Assembly (NCBI RefSeq): GCF_002980625.1
Contig: NZ_PVLR01000015.1
Coordinates: 32,494 to 96,493, forward strand
Source of the DNA: Malikia spinosa
Lineage (GTDB): Bacteria; Pseudomonadota; Gammaproteobacteria; Burkholderiales; Burkholderiaceae_C
Reading direction: 5' to 3'
Length of the DNA: 64,000 nucleotides
A program made the position numbers and the translations under genes. Under the pieces are notes generated by a model. It was given only the letters and a program-made list of their open reading frames with translations, was not told where the DNA came from and did not search any database. How positions within the stretch are numbered: the stretch's first letter is position 1; each line of letters starts with the position of its first letter. Shown here piece by piece: positions 17,152-26,300 of the stretch.

Positions 17152-20100
17152 AGAAATATCACTTTTGACCTGATCGGGCATGCCCAGGCGCGCCCGGATG
17201 CTGCAGCCCTGCTGCTGCCCCACAGGACGATAAGTTTTCGCGAACTCGACCAGAAGGTCTGGCAATACGCAGCCGCGCTCCACGCCCAGGGCGTGCGGGC
17301 CGGCCAGGTCGTCGGCTTGAGCTTCGTCGAGGAGCTCGGCCTGGTGCTGACGCTGCTGGCGCTCGCGCGCCTCGGGGCGACCGCCTACTCGATCCCACGC
17401 AGCGCGACCCCCAGCCAACGCCGGCAGCTGGCCGATCAGGCCGCCATCGCCTGGCTCGCAAGCGACCAGCCCGAGCGCTTCGAATCTGGCGTGGCCAGCC
17501 TGCGGCTGGAGCGCCAGGCGATCGAAGCCAGCCCGGCCCGGATCGACAAGCGCCTACTGGAGCCGGCGCCGGACGCCCCCTGGCTGCTGATCACGGGCTC
17601 GGGTTCGACCGGCCGGCCCAAGCTGATTCCGGTCAGTCACGCCCAGGGGCGCGCCAGGTCGGAACTGGGTGCCAAGGCGCTCGGACTGACCGCGTCGGAC
17701 CGGGTAGCGGCGCTGAGCCATTTCGACTTCTCGACCTCGAAGTTCCGCCTGCACGAGGCCCTTTGGGCCGGGGCTGCCTGCGCGCTGGAGCTATGGGGCG
17801 AGGCCCCCCAGTTGCTGCAGCGCTGCGCCAGCGACAGGCTCTCGGTGCTCTACGGCACCGTATTCCATGCCGAAAAGCTGATCGCCGCACTGCCGACGGG
17901 TAGCCAAGAGACCCTGCCGGCCCTGCCGGCCCTGCCGATGCTGCGGGCGTTCGAGCTCACGGCCTCGACCGTCAGCGACGACCTGCGCCAGCGCTTCAGG
18001 CAGGCGCTGACCCCGCAGCTCTATGTGCGCTACGGCATCAACGAGGCCGGACCGGTCGCGATCGCGGCACCGCCCGAGGTCTATCAGATCGCGGGAACGG
18101 TCGGCAGCCCGCCCGCCGGGGTCGAGATCGAGCTGGTCGACCGACGCGGCCAGGCGCTGCCGCCCGGCACGGTCGGCCTGGTCCGGATCAGGACACCGGC
18201 GCTGGTCGATGGCTACCTTGGCGACGCGGAGGCCTCGCAGGCGAGCTTCCAGGACGGCTGGTTCCTGCCCGGCGACCTCGGCCTGCTGACCCGGGAGGGA
18301 CAGCTGGTGTTTTACGGTAGGGCCGACCACATGCTGATCATGAACGGGATCAACATCTACCCGGCCGAAATCGAGCAGCTGATGGCCGCCCATCCCGCCG
18401 TTGCCGATGTGGCCGTGGTGCCGGTGCAACATCGCGTGCACCAAGACATCCCAGTCTGCGCGCTGACCCTCAGGGCTGGCGCGACCCTCTCGGAACAGGC
18501 CCTGCTCGACCATGCCAGCAGCCAGCTCGGTGCGCGCGGCCCTTATCGGGTGCTGATTGTCGAGGCGATCCCGCGCAATCCGGAAGGCAAGCTCATGCGC
18601 GCCGAGCTGCTGCGACTGATCGGCACCCGGCTGCTCGCGCCTGGCGCGCCGACCGATTCGCAGGGTCAAAAGCCGGCGCCAGCAGCCAGCCAGCGTCGAC
18701 AGCGTCGACAGCGTCTGCAGCGCTTCGAGCAGGTCTTCACCCTGCCCGCACCGGTGGACCTGCCCGCACTGGACTGCTGGCTGAGCCAGGTCCTGCAGTC
18801 ACCGATCGAGACCATCGATTCAGCGGGCTTGCCGCAGTCGCCACCCTCAGCGCAGCAGGAAGGCGCTCGCCAATGGCTGTGGCGCGCCCTGCTGCTCGCC
18901 CGCCAGTTGCTGCAGGCGAGCCGGATCCCGGTGTTCGACCCACCGCAAATCCTCGCGCTCGGCGGGCCTGACCCCACAACGGGCCACTGGCAGGCGCAGG
19001 TCGGGCTGGCGCTGGTCCAGCAGCTGCCCCTTGCGCTCTACAGCGAAGCCCTGACAGCAGCGCTCAGGCTCTGCGAGCTGGCCGCCAGCCAGACGCTGAC
19101 CGAAGCCAGCCTCGAAGGTTTCTACGCTGAAGCCCAGCGCGTGGTCAGCCGGCTGACCCACCTGATGCCACCCGGCAAGTCCACCCTGCCGGTGCTGCAG
19201 GCCGCCCATGACAAGGGCATTCCCTTCATGCATCTGGGCGGCGGGGTCTTCCAGCTCGGCTGGGGCAGCAAGTCGCACCGGATCGATCGCAGCGCGACCG
19301 AGCTCGACTCGGCCATCGGCGCCAGACTGGCGCAAAACAAGGCGCTGACCGCCAGACTGCTGCAGGGGGCGGGACTGCCGGCACCACAACACCAGGTCGT
19401 GACCGATGCGGCGACTGCGCTGGCGACGGCGCAGCGACTGGGCTGGCCGGTGGTGGTCAAGCCGCTGGATCGGGACCGGGGCGAGGGCGTGACGGTCGAT
19501 GTCGCCGATGGGGCCGCGCTGCAGGCCGCCTTCGCCGCGGCGCAAGGCCTGTCGCCATCGAGGCAGGTGATCGTCGAGCGGCAGGTCGCTGGCTGCTGTC
19601 ACCGACTCTTCATCGACAGGGGGCGGCTGCTGTATGCCGTCAAGCGCCTGCCCATGTCGGTCCTGGCTGACGGCCAGCGTCCGGTCGCTGAACTCGTGCA
19701 GGCCGAGCTGGAGGCGCAACGGCGCCTGCCGCCCTGGCAACGCTCGAAGATCCAGCCACTCGACGCACTGGCGCTGAGCGCGCTCGCGGCGGCCGGCTAC
19801 AGCGCCGACTCGGTACCCCCCGCAGGAACATGGGTAGCCCTGCGCCGGATCGAGTCGACCGCCTGGGGCGGCGTCGACGAAGATGTCAGCGCCATCGTCC
19901 ACCCGGAAAATCTCAGGATCGCCCTTGATGCCAGCCGGCTGTTCGGGCTCGACATCGCCGGCATCGACCTGATCACACCCGACATCACTCGCCCCTGGTT
20001 CGAGAACGGCGCCATCCTCAACGAGGTCAACCACGCACCGCAACTGGGCGGCGGCGAGATCTCGCGCCGCCAGATCCCGGTCCTGCTGGACTTGCTGATC

Positions 20101-20445
20101 CAGGACCGGGGCCGGATACCGATCGAGGTATTCGTCGGCGGCGAAGCCGCCTGGACTGCGGCCAGCCAGCGCTGGCAGGCCTTGCTGGCGGATGGCCTGC
20201 GCGCCTACCTGACCGGCCCCGAACTCACGCTCGAGCCCTCGGGCGCGCGCTGCCACATGGCGCTGACAGGCAGCTACCCGCGCGCAAGCGCGCTCGCGCT
20301 GTCGTCCCGTGTCGACGCCATCGTCATGGCCGTGCCAGTGCAGGAATTCGTCGCGACCGAATTCCCTTTCGAGGGCCTGGACCGCCTGGGCGAAAAAGCA
20401 ACCCGACATGCACGCGCCAGCGGCCAGTCAGCCAGCGCGCACTGA
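17146..20445 (+). CDS. Adenylation domain fused to cyanophycin-synthetase-like ATP-grasp ligase
   Basis: A 1,099-residue cytoplasmic protein of two enzyme modules. Residues 1-500 form a complete ANL adenylation domain: TGSGSTGRPK (150-159), YGINEAGP (296-303), GDLG (376-379), GRADHMLIMNG (391-401) and catalytic Lys482 in NPEGK. An Arg/Gln linker (515-530) follows, and no carrier-protein domain is seen. Residues about 540-690 resemble the CphA N-domain. Residues 690-985 match its ATP-grasp domain: LGWGSKSHRI (704-713), Lys772 in VVVKPLD, VIVERQV, AGYSADSVPP, GLDIAGIDLITPDITRP and the Mg site ILNEVN (Glu960, Asn963). Residues 990-1099 look like the beginning of a Mur-ligase domain without a P-loop. 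The GTG start has a GGAGG site inside a hairpin. It probably activates a carboxylic acid and forms an amide or peptide; the substrates are unknown, and proximity to lysA hints at lysine only weakly. Confidence 0.8.
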   Translation: MQRNITFDLIGHAQARPDAAALLLPHRTISFRELDQKVWQYAAALHAQGVRAGQVVGLSFVEELGLVLTLLALARLGATAYSIPRSATPSQRRQLADQAAIAWLASDQPERFESGVASLRLERQAIEASPARIDKRLLEPAPDAPWLLITGSGSTGRPKLIPVSHAQGRARSELGAKALGLTASDRVAALSHFDFSTSKFRLHEALWAGAACALELWGEAPQLLQRCASDRLSVLYGTVFHAEKLIAALPTGSQETLPALPALPMLRAFELTASTVSDDLRQRFRQALTPQLYVRYGINEAGPVAIAAPPEVYQIAGTVGSPPAGVEIELVDRRGQALPPGTVGLVRIRTPALVDGYLGDAEASQASFQDGWFLPGDLGLLTREGQLVFYGRADHMLIMNGINIYPAEIEQLMAAHPAVADVAVVPVQHRVHQDIPVCALTLRAGATLSEQALLDHASSQLGARGPYRVLIVEAIPRNPEGKLMRAELLRLIGTRLLAPGAPTDSQGQKPAPAASQRRQRRQRLQRFEQVFTLPAPVDLPALDCWLSQVLQSPIETIDSAGLPQSPPSAQQEGARQWLWRALLLARQLLQASRIPVFDPPQILALGGPDPTTGHWQAQVGLALVQQLPLALYSEALTAALRLCELAASQTLTEASLEGFYAEAQRVVSRLTHLMPPGKSTLPVLQAAHDKGIPFMHLGGGVFQLGWGSKSHRIDRSATELDSAIGARLAQNKALTARLLQGAGLPAPQHQVVTDAATALATAQRLGWPVVVKPLDRDRGEGVTVDVADGAALQAAFAAAQGLSPSRQVIVERQVAGCCHRLFIDRGRLLYAVKRLPMSVLADGQRPVAELVQAELEAQRRLPPWQRSKIQPLDALALSALAAAGYSADSVPPAGTWVALRRIESTAWGGVDEDVSAIVHPENLRIALDASRLFGLDIAGIDLITPDITRPWFENGAILNEVNHAPQLGGGEISRRQIPVLLDLLIQDRGRIPIEVFVGGEAAWTAASQRWQALLADGLRAYLTGPELTLEPSGARCHMALTGSYPRASALALSSRVDAIVMAVPVQEFVATEFPFEGLDRLGEKATRHARASGQSASAH

Positions 20446-20565
20446 ATCAACCACTTTCCGGTCTTTTCGAATTAAACTGACAGAAAACGAAATGCTGAGA
20501 TATCCAACAAGGACATACCAGCATGAATACATGGTTACACATTGCTTTCATTGACATACCGAAAC

Positions 20566-21195
20566 ATGCTGCGATCCCTATCCTCCTCGCCACAAGGCAG
20601 CTGGCCTGCCAGGCGCCAGCGTGGCTTGACCCTGCTGGAGCTGATGGTGACGGTCGCGATCGTGGCAATTCTCGGCGCACTCGCCACCCCTTCCTTCAAG
20701 ACCATGATCCAGGCCAACCGGACCCGAACCGTAGCCAGCGAGTTGATGGGCATGTTGAATCTGGCCCGCTCCGAGGCGGCGCGCCGCAGCCAGCCGGTCA
20801 GCGTATGCCGCAGCAGCGATGGCAGCAGCTGCTCATCCACGGGCACGGGCTGGGACAGCGGATGGATCGCCTTTGTCAACGAGGACGGCATCAGCGAGGG
20901 GGCAGCGCCCGCACGCGACAGCAATGAGTTACTGCTGCAGACCAGACAAGACCTGCCGACTGGAGTCACCGTGCGCCCGAACAGCAACTTCACGAACGGA
21001 ATCACCTTCCTGCGCACAGGCCTGGTCTGGGGGCTGGGAAGCGGAACCTTCGCGGTTTGCGCCAACAGGGAGCTCAACCAGTCCCAGGCCATCCTGGTGA
21101 TCGCGACCCGATCGGTGCTGGCGACCGACAGCGATGACAACGGCATCCCCGAAAAAGGCGACGGCAGCAATCTGCAGAACTGCGAGAGCCCATGA
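20566..21195 (+). CDS. fimT: Minor pseudopilin FimT/GspH-like
   Basis: A 209-residue type IV minor pilin. The prepilin site is RRQRG|LTLLELMVTVAIVAILG: PilD would cut after Gly, leaving the Glu5-type residue and the long hydrophobic alpha-1 helix. A GspH domain follows, and Cys residues at the C-terminal side could form a disulfide. I place the start at the ATG 20566, which gives a normal short leader, although no ribosome site precedes it. A TTG 24 bases upstream is in frame, and an ATG at 20523 with a good AAGGA site is out of frame. First gene of the minor pilin operon; overlaps pilV by four bases. Confidence 0.88.
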   Translation: MLRSLSSSPQGSWPARRQRGLTLLELMVTVAIVAILGALATPSFKTMIQANRTRTVASELMGMLNLARSEAARRSQPVSVCRSSDGSSCSSTGTGWDSGWIAFVNEDGISEGAAPARDSNELLLQTRQDLPTGVTVRPNSNFTNGITFLRTGLVWGLGSGTFAVCANRELNQSQAILVIATRSVLATDSDDNGIPEKGDGSNLQNCESP

Positions 21196-21671
21196 CCCGC
21201 CACTCCTACCCCGCGCGCGGCAGTTCCCTGCTAGAAGTCTTGGTCACGATCGTGATCATGACGATCGGACTGCTGGGTCTGGCCAAGCTGCAGGTCAGCA
21301 ACCTGCACAACAACCAAAGCACCCTGCACCGCGCAGAAGCCACCTTCCTGGCCAACGACATCCTCGACAGCATGCGCGTGCTCAACAACATCAATCACGA
21401 CCAGTCGGCGGCTTACGTGGTGGCTCCCGGTGGCAGTTCGGCAGCCGCCGGCCCCAGCGGCGTGGCAATTGAAGATGTCAGCGCTTGGAAGGATCGGATC
21501 GCGCAGGCGCTGCCGGACGGCGACGGTCATGTCGAGTTTGACGCAGACTCCCGCACCGCCAGCATCTGGATCGAATGGAACGACCGCCGATCAGGCGCGC
21601 CTGACTGCCAAGAAGGCTGCAGCTGCACCGAGACCAGGCCCGCCTGCTTCAAGACCGAGGGGGGGGTATGA
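21192..21671 (+). CDS. pilV: Minor pilin PilV
   Basis: A 159-residue type IV minor pilin. The prepilin site ARG|SSLLEVLVTIVIMTIGLLG has the PilV-type 'LLEVLV' helix with Glu at +5, followed by GLAKLQ. The C-terminus has four cysteines (CQEGCSCTE...C), typical of exported pilin domains. It would act with PilW, PilX and PilE to prime pilus assembly and present PilY1. It overlaps fimT and pilW by four bases each. Confidence 0.93.
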   Translation: MTRHSYPARGSSLLEVLVTIVIMTIGLLGLAKLQVSNLHNNQSTLHRAEATFLANDILDSMRVLNNINHDQSAAYVVAPGGSSAAAGPSGVAIEDVSAWKDRIAQALPDGDGHVEFDADSRTASIWIEWNDRRSGAPDCQEGCSCTETRPACFKTEGGV

Positions 21672-22717
21672 AATTGCGTCGCCATGCCCGCGGGCTGACC
21701 CTGGTCGAACTGCTGGTCAGTATCAGCATCGGACTGGTCGTCGTCGGCGCCCTGGTGGCCCTCTACCTGAGTACGGCCCGCAGCTACCGTCAGCTCGAGG
21801 CACTGAGTCAACTGCAGTCGAATGCGCGTTATGTGTTCGAGATCATGGGCTACGACATCCGGATGGCGGGCAACATGACTTGCCAGATACCGGGCCAGGC
21901 CAACCCCAGCAACTTCATCAACAACTACGCCGCCCAATGGTGGAGCAACACCGACCGGCCGCTGTTCGGACAGGACGAAACCGCAGACAGCAACGCGGTG
22001 GGCGATGCCAACTTCCCCCAGACCGCACCGGGCGGCTACGGGCCTAACGCGCTCCGAGGCGACACCCTGATCGTGCTGCGCGCCAACGCTGACGACACAG
22101 CACCTGGTGTCGTTTCCAGTTACAGCACCGGCTCCACCAACCCGATCGCCTTGAGCAGCGGCAGTTTCAATATCGGCAGCCTGCTGCTGCTGACCGACTG
22201 CCAAACGACGGCCTCGCTGTTCCAGATGACGGGTAATACAGGCGGCATCCAGCACAGCACAGCACTGACCACCGGCTCCAGCCAGGACATGACCGGAGCC
22301 AAGCTGCTGCCGCTCTCTGCCAACGCCTACTACCTGCGCAACAGTGGCCGCAAGTACAGCCGCAGCAACAGCTTAATCCCGTCGCTCTACCGTCAGACCT
22401 TGACTACCAGCAGCAATGCCCCTGCCACCTCGGCCGAGGAACTGGTCAGCGGCGTCACGGACCTGCAAATTCTTTATGGCATGGGAACACCCAACGCCGA
22501 CGGTACCCTGGTCATCAGTGCCTATGTCGAGGCAAGGAACGTGACCGACTGGACCAGGGTGCTGGCGGTGCGCGTGACCGTGATGCTCGAATCCCAGGAC
22601 GACAACGTGAGCACCGCAAGCAGCAGCTTCACGCTCGGCAACGGGACCGTCATCACCGACCGCCGGCTGCGTCGCAGCTACACGATGACCTTCGGCCTGC
22701 GCAAGCGACTGTCATGA
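21668..22717 (+). CDS. pilW: Minor pilin PilW
   Basis: A 349-residue minor pilin with the prepilin site ARG|LTLVELLVSISIGLVVVGALVA and a large globular domain, as normal for PilW. The internal phrase NARYVFEIMGYDIRMAG is the family's conserved region after the helix. The C-terminus contains VTDLQILYG and RSYTMTFGLRKR, also usual for PilW. It is translationally coupled to pilV and pilX by ATGA-type overlaps. Confidence 0.94.
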   Translation: MKLRRHARGLTLVELLVSISIGLVVVGALVALYLSTARSYRQLEALSQLQSNARYVFEIMGYDIRMAGNMTCQIPGQANPSNFINNYAAQWWSNTDRPLFGQDETADSNAVGDANFPQTAPGGYGPNALRGDTLIVLRANADDTAPGVVSSYSTGSTNPIALSSGSFNIGSLLLLTDCQTTASLFQMTGNTGGIQHSTALTTGSSQDMTGAKLLPLSANAYYLRNSGRKYSRSNSLIPSLYRQTLTTSSNAPATSAEELVSGVTDLQILYGMGTPNADGTLVISAYVEARNVTDWTRVLAVRVTVMLESQDDNVSTASSSFTLGNGTVITDRRLRRSYTMTFGLRKRLS

Positions 22718-23358
22718 ACGCCTACCACCATCGCCCCCAAGCCCGCCGTGGCCAGCGCGGCATCGTGCTGATCACCGGACTGCTGCTGCTGGTGCTGATC
22801 ACGCTGGTCGTGCTGGCGGCCTCGCGCAGCGGACGCCTGCAGGCCGTCATGAGCAGCAACACGCGCGACCGTGACCTGGCCTTCCAGGCGGCCGAAGCCG
22901 CGCTGGTGGACGCCGAGGAAAGGCTGGCGTTCGAGTACCACGCCCTGTTCACGGACAGCACCAACAGCAACGTGGAAAACGTGGCGGCCGGCCTGCTCAA
23001 CCGCAGCGCCCTCAGTGGCAGCGCCAAGACCGGGATCATTGTCAAGGCATCGAAGGCCGATTACTGGGTCAGCCCCGCTGGTGCGGACGGCTACGGCTGG
23101 TTCGACGCCAACGGAGCGATCGACACCAGCAAGTCGATCGCGACCAGCCATGCCATCGAGGGCGTGGATCAGCAGCCGAGATTCGCGATCGAGTACCTGG
23201 GCACGGCCGCACCTTCAGTGGACTGCACGTTGCCTCAGACGCACTACCGCTACCGCATCACCGCACTGGCGGTTGGGGCCTCGACCGGGTTGCGCAAGCA
23301 GGCCGACACCCGGGTGCTGCTGCAGAGCGAATACCGCTTGTGCCTGGAAGCCAGCTGA
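22714..23358 (+). CDS. pilX: Minor pilin assembly protein PilX
   Basis: A 214-residue PilX-type protein. The N-terminal helix (GQRGIVLITGLLLLVLITLVVLA) resembles a pilin helix but lacks the usual Glu5, as expected of PilX/GspK-like members at the pilus tip. The conserved ERDLAFQAAEAAL-like motif appears as RDRDLAFQAAEAAL at about residues 50-62. It overlaps pilW by four bases and precedes pilY1 by 40 bases. Confidence 0.92.
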   Translation: MNAYHHRPQARRGQRGIVLITGLLLLVLITLVVLAASRSGRLQAVMSSNTRDRDLAFQAAEAALVDAEERLAFEYHALFTDSTNSNVENVAAGLLNRSALSGSAKTGIIVKASKADYWVSPAGADGYGWFDANGAIDTSKSIATSHAIEGVDQQPRFAIEYLGTAAPSVDCTLPQTHYRYRITALAVGASTGLRKQADTRVLLQSEYRLCLEAS

Positions 23359-23398
23359 AGCCAGCTGCCCCCACCGACATGCCCAGAGGGAATCCACC

Positions 23399-26300
23399 AT
23401 GAAGCGCATCAGCCTGAAACTGGCCCTGACAAGCGTGCTGCTGCTGTCTGGCCCGGCAGACAGCTTCGACATCGAGCATGTGCCACTGTTCCTGTCGAAC
23501 CAGGTCGACCCCAACCTGATCCTGACGCTCGATGATTCAGGCAGCATGAGGCGGGCCTATGTGCCCGAGCTTTGCGGCGACAGCAGCGACTGCGCCGCGC
23601 TCGACAACCGCTGGGCCAAATCCGCGCAAGGCAACGGGCTCTACTACAACCCCCAGGTGCTCTATTCGGCGCCAGTGGGCGCTGACCGAAAGACGCTCGA
23701 CACCCAGTTCGATGCCGCCTGGCGCAACGGCTACTACCGGACCTCCACCTTCAACCAGACAGTCGACCTGTCGAGCAATTACCGGCCTACCGCAGCACTC
23801 GACATGACAGGCTATACATCCTGTGCAGCAGGCGGCGGTAGCGATGGCGACTACGAATGCTATATGGGGCATTTCACCGGCCAGAACAGCGAGCGGGAAG
23901 TCAGTGGCGTGATGCTGGGCAACAAGAACAACCAAGAGGTACCCTACTTCGACATCACCGGTTTTGTCGATGTGGACGGCAGCGTAAAGGGTGTCGACCC
24001 CGGCAGCAATCTGATCAGCGTGAGCGTCAACGGCGTCGCGTTCAGCGGCGACGGCAACTCCGTCAGGGACAATTGCAATCCCAGCGTCCAACCCGCAGAC
24101 GGACGCTTCAGGAGCAGGCTCATCAACAGCAACACCCTGCGCCTGTGCTTCAATGAAAACAACAGTGGTGCGGCTGTGGTCGTTCGCCTCAAGGTATCGG
24201 CGTCAAGCCAGAGCGGGGAGCCGACCAGCGCGTTCGGCGGTGTGCCGGCCTATTACTATCTGTTCGATCCGAGCCAGTCCGGCTGCGCCGACCCGGTCGC
24301 GCAGAAGAAGAACAACAGCTGCTACCGCTATGTGCGGGTCGGTTCCACCTCGGGCCCCAACGGCAGCGACGAGCGGCAGAATTTTGCCAACTGGTATTCC
24401 TTCTACCGTACCCGCAACCTCGCGACGCAGGGCAGCGCCTCGCTGGCCTTCTCGGAGCTCAGTCCCAGGATTCGCGTGGCTTGGCAGGCGCTCAATACCT
24501 GCCATGACAAGGCCAATGACCAGTTGGTCACGCCCAACTGCTCAGGCTGGATAGGTCAGTTCGGCAGCAACGCGATCCAGGAGTTCGGCGACAGCCAGAG
24601 CCAGCACCGCAAGAACTTCTACAACTGGCTGTTCAGGCTGCCCACGTCCGGCGACACGCCGCTGCGCCAGGCCATGGGTCGAGCCGGGCGCTATTTCAGC
24701 GACACCACGACGGCGAACAGCCCCTACGCCAACAGCCCCGGCAGCGTCGGTTCAGGCCAGTTCAGCTGCCGGCGCAACTATCACGCACTGATGACGGACG
24801 GCATCTGGAACGACGACAAGGACTCCAACGATACCGATGACAACAACGGCCAGACGCTGCCAGACGGCACCCGCTACAAGAACAGCGCCGACTATGCCCA
24901 GGTCTACGCTGACTCCACGCCGCACACCCTGGCCGACATGGCCTTCTACTACTGGCTGACCGATCTGGCGCCGTCGCTGAGCGACAACCTCAGCCCGATC
25001 ACGACCGAGGAAGACAGCGACGGCAACGGGCAGCTCGATCAGGCCGAGACGATCTACTGGAATCCCAAGAACAACCCGGCCAGCTGGCAGCATATGGTGA
25101 ACTTCACGGTCGGTCTCGGCCTGACCGATTTCCTGGGCGCCGCCGGACTGAACTGGAGCGGCGACATGTACGGCGGCAGTTACTCGAGCTTGCGCTCTGG
25201 GGCGCTGGAGTGGCCCCCAGCGACCAAGTGGATGGGCAAGACCGATCCGAAATACGCCGATATCTACGGCAAGAGCGCGCCCGACCTCTGGCATACGGCC
25301 GTCAACAGCCGCGGTCGCTTCTTCAGCGCCGAGACGCCAGAAACCCTGCAGTACTCGTTCGAGAAGCTGCTGTCACTGATCGAGGCCGCTACCCCGACCG
25401 CCGCCGCACTGGCCACCAACTCGACCAGGACCAGCGGCAGCGCGGGCCAGAGCACCCGCATCTTCCAGGCCCGCTTCGACACGCGCTACTGGAGCGGACA
25501 GCTGTATGCACTCGAGGTCAATGCGGTCAGCGGCAGCGTGAGCGGTCCGGTCTGGAACGCAGCAACCATGCTGCCGGCGCCCGACGCCAGGTCGATCTAC
25601 ATCAGGAAAGGCAACGCCAGTGAAAACCTGACCTGGGGCAATCTGACGAACGACCAGAAAAACCATCTGAACCAGTCAGACAACCTGGGCAGCCAGCGCC
25701 TGAACTGGCTGCGCGGCGACCACAGCCTGGAACAGCGCTACACCGGTGGCCAGTTTCGCAACCGGATCACCTTCGAGCGCCAGTACGACGGCACAGCCAG
25801 GCAGGACCGCAGCGAATGGGTACTGGGCGACATCATTTCCTCGGATCCGGCCTATCTCGGCGCCGACAACCAGCATTACGACCAGCTGGCGGCGGGCAGC
25901 GACGGCAAGTCCAGTTATGCGGCCTATGTCAGCTACAAGAAAACCCGGGCACCGATGATCTACGTCGGTGCCAATGACGGCATGCTGCATGCGTTCCGGG
26001 CCAGCGATGGCGTCGAACAATTTGCCGTGATTCCGAACGCCGTCTTTCCCAACCTGCACCTGCTGACCAGTCCGGACTACAGCCACCGCTACTTCGTGGA
26101 CGGCTCACCTGGCGCTGGCGATGCCTACCTGAACAATTCCCTGTCGGACAGCTCGGGCTGGAACAGCGTGGTCGTCTCCGGCTTGCGCAGCGGGGGCAAG
26201 TCGGTGTTCGCGGTCGACGCCACCAACCCGGCCAACGCTTCGCCCGCCAGGTTCATGTGGGAATTCAACGCCGACGGGTCCGACAACGACATGGGCTACA

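Noticed and set aside
18690..18730. Short tandem repeat AGCGTCGAC in the fusion gene
   Set aside because: Only two to three units within an Arg/Gln linker; it fits codon repetition and does not disturb the frame.
17146..20445. Complete cyanophycin synthetase
   Set aside because: The Mur-ligase P-loop is lost, the protein ends too early, and an adenylation domain replaces the normal N-terminus; it cannot be called CphA.
17146..20445. Non-ribosomal peptide synthetase module
   Set aside because: No carrier-protein LGGxS motif and no condensation or thioesterase domain; only the adenylation domain is shared.
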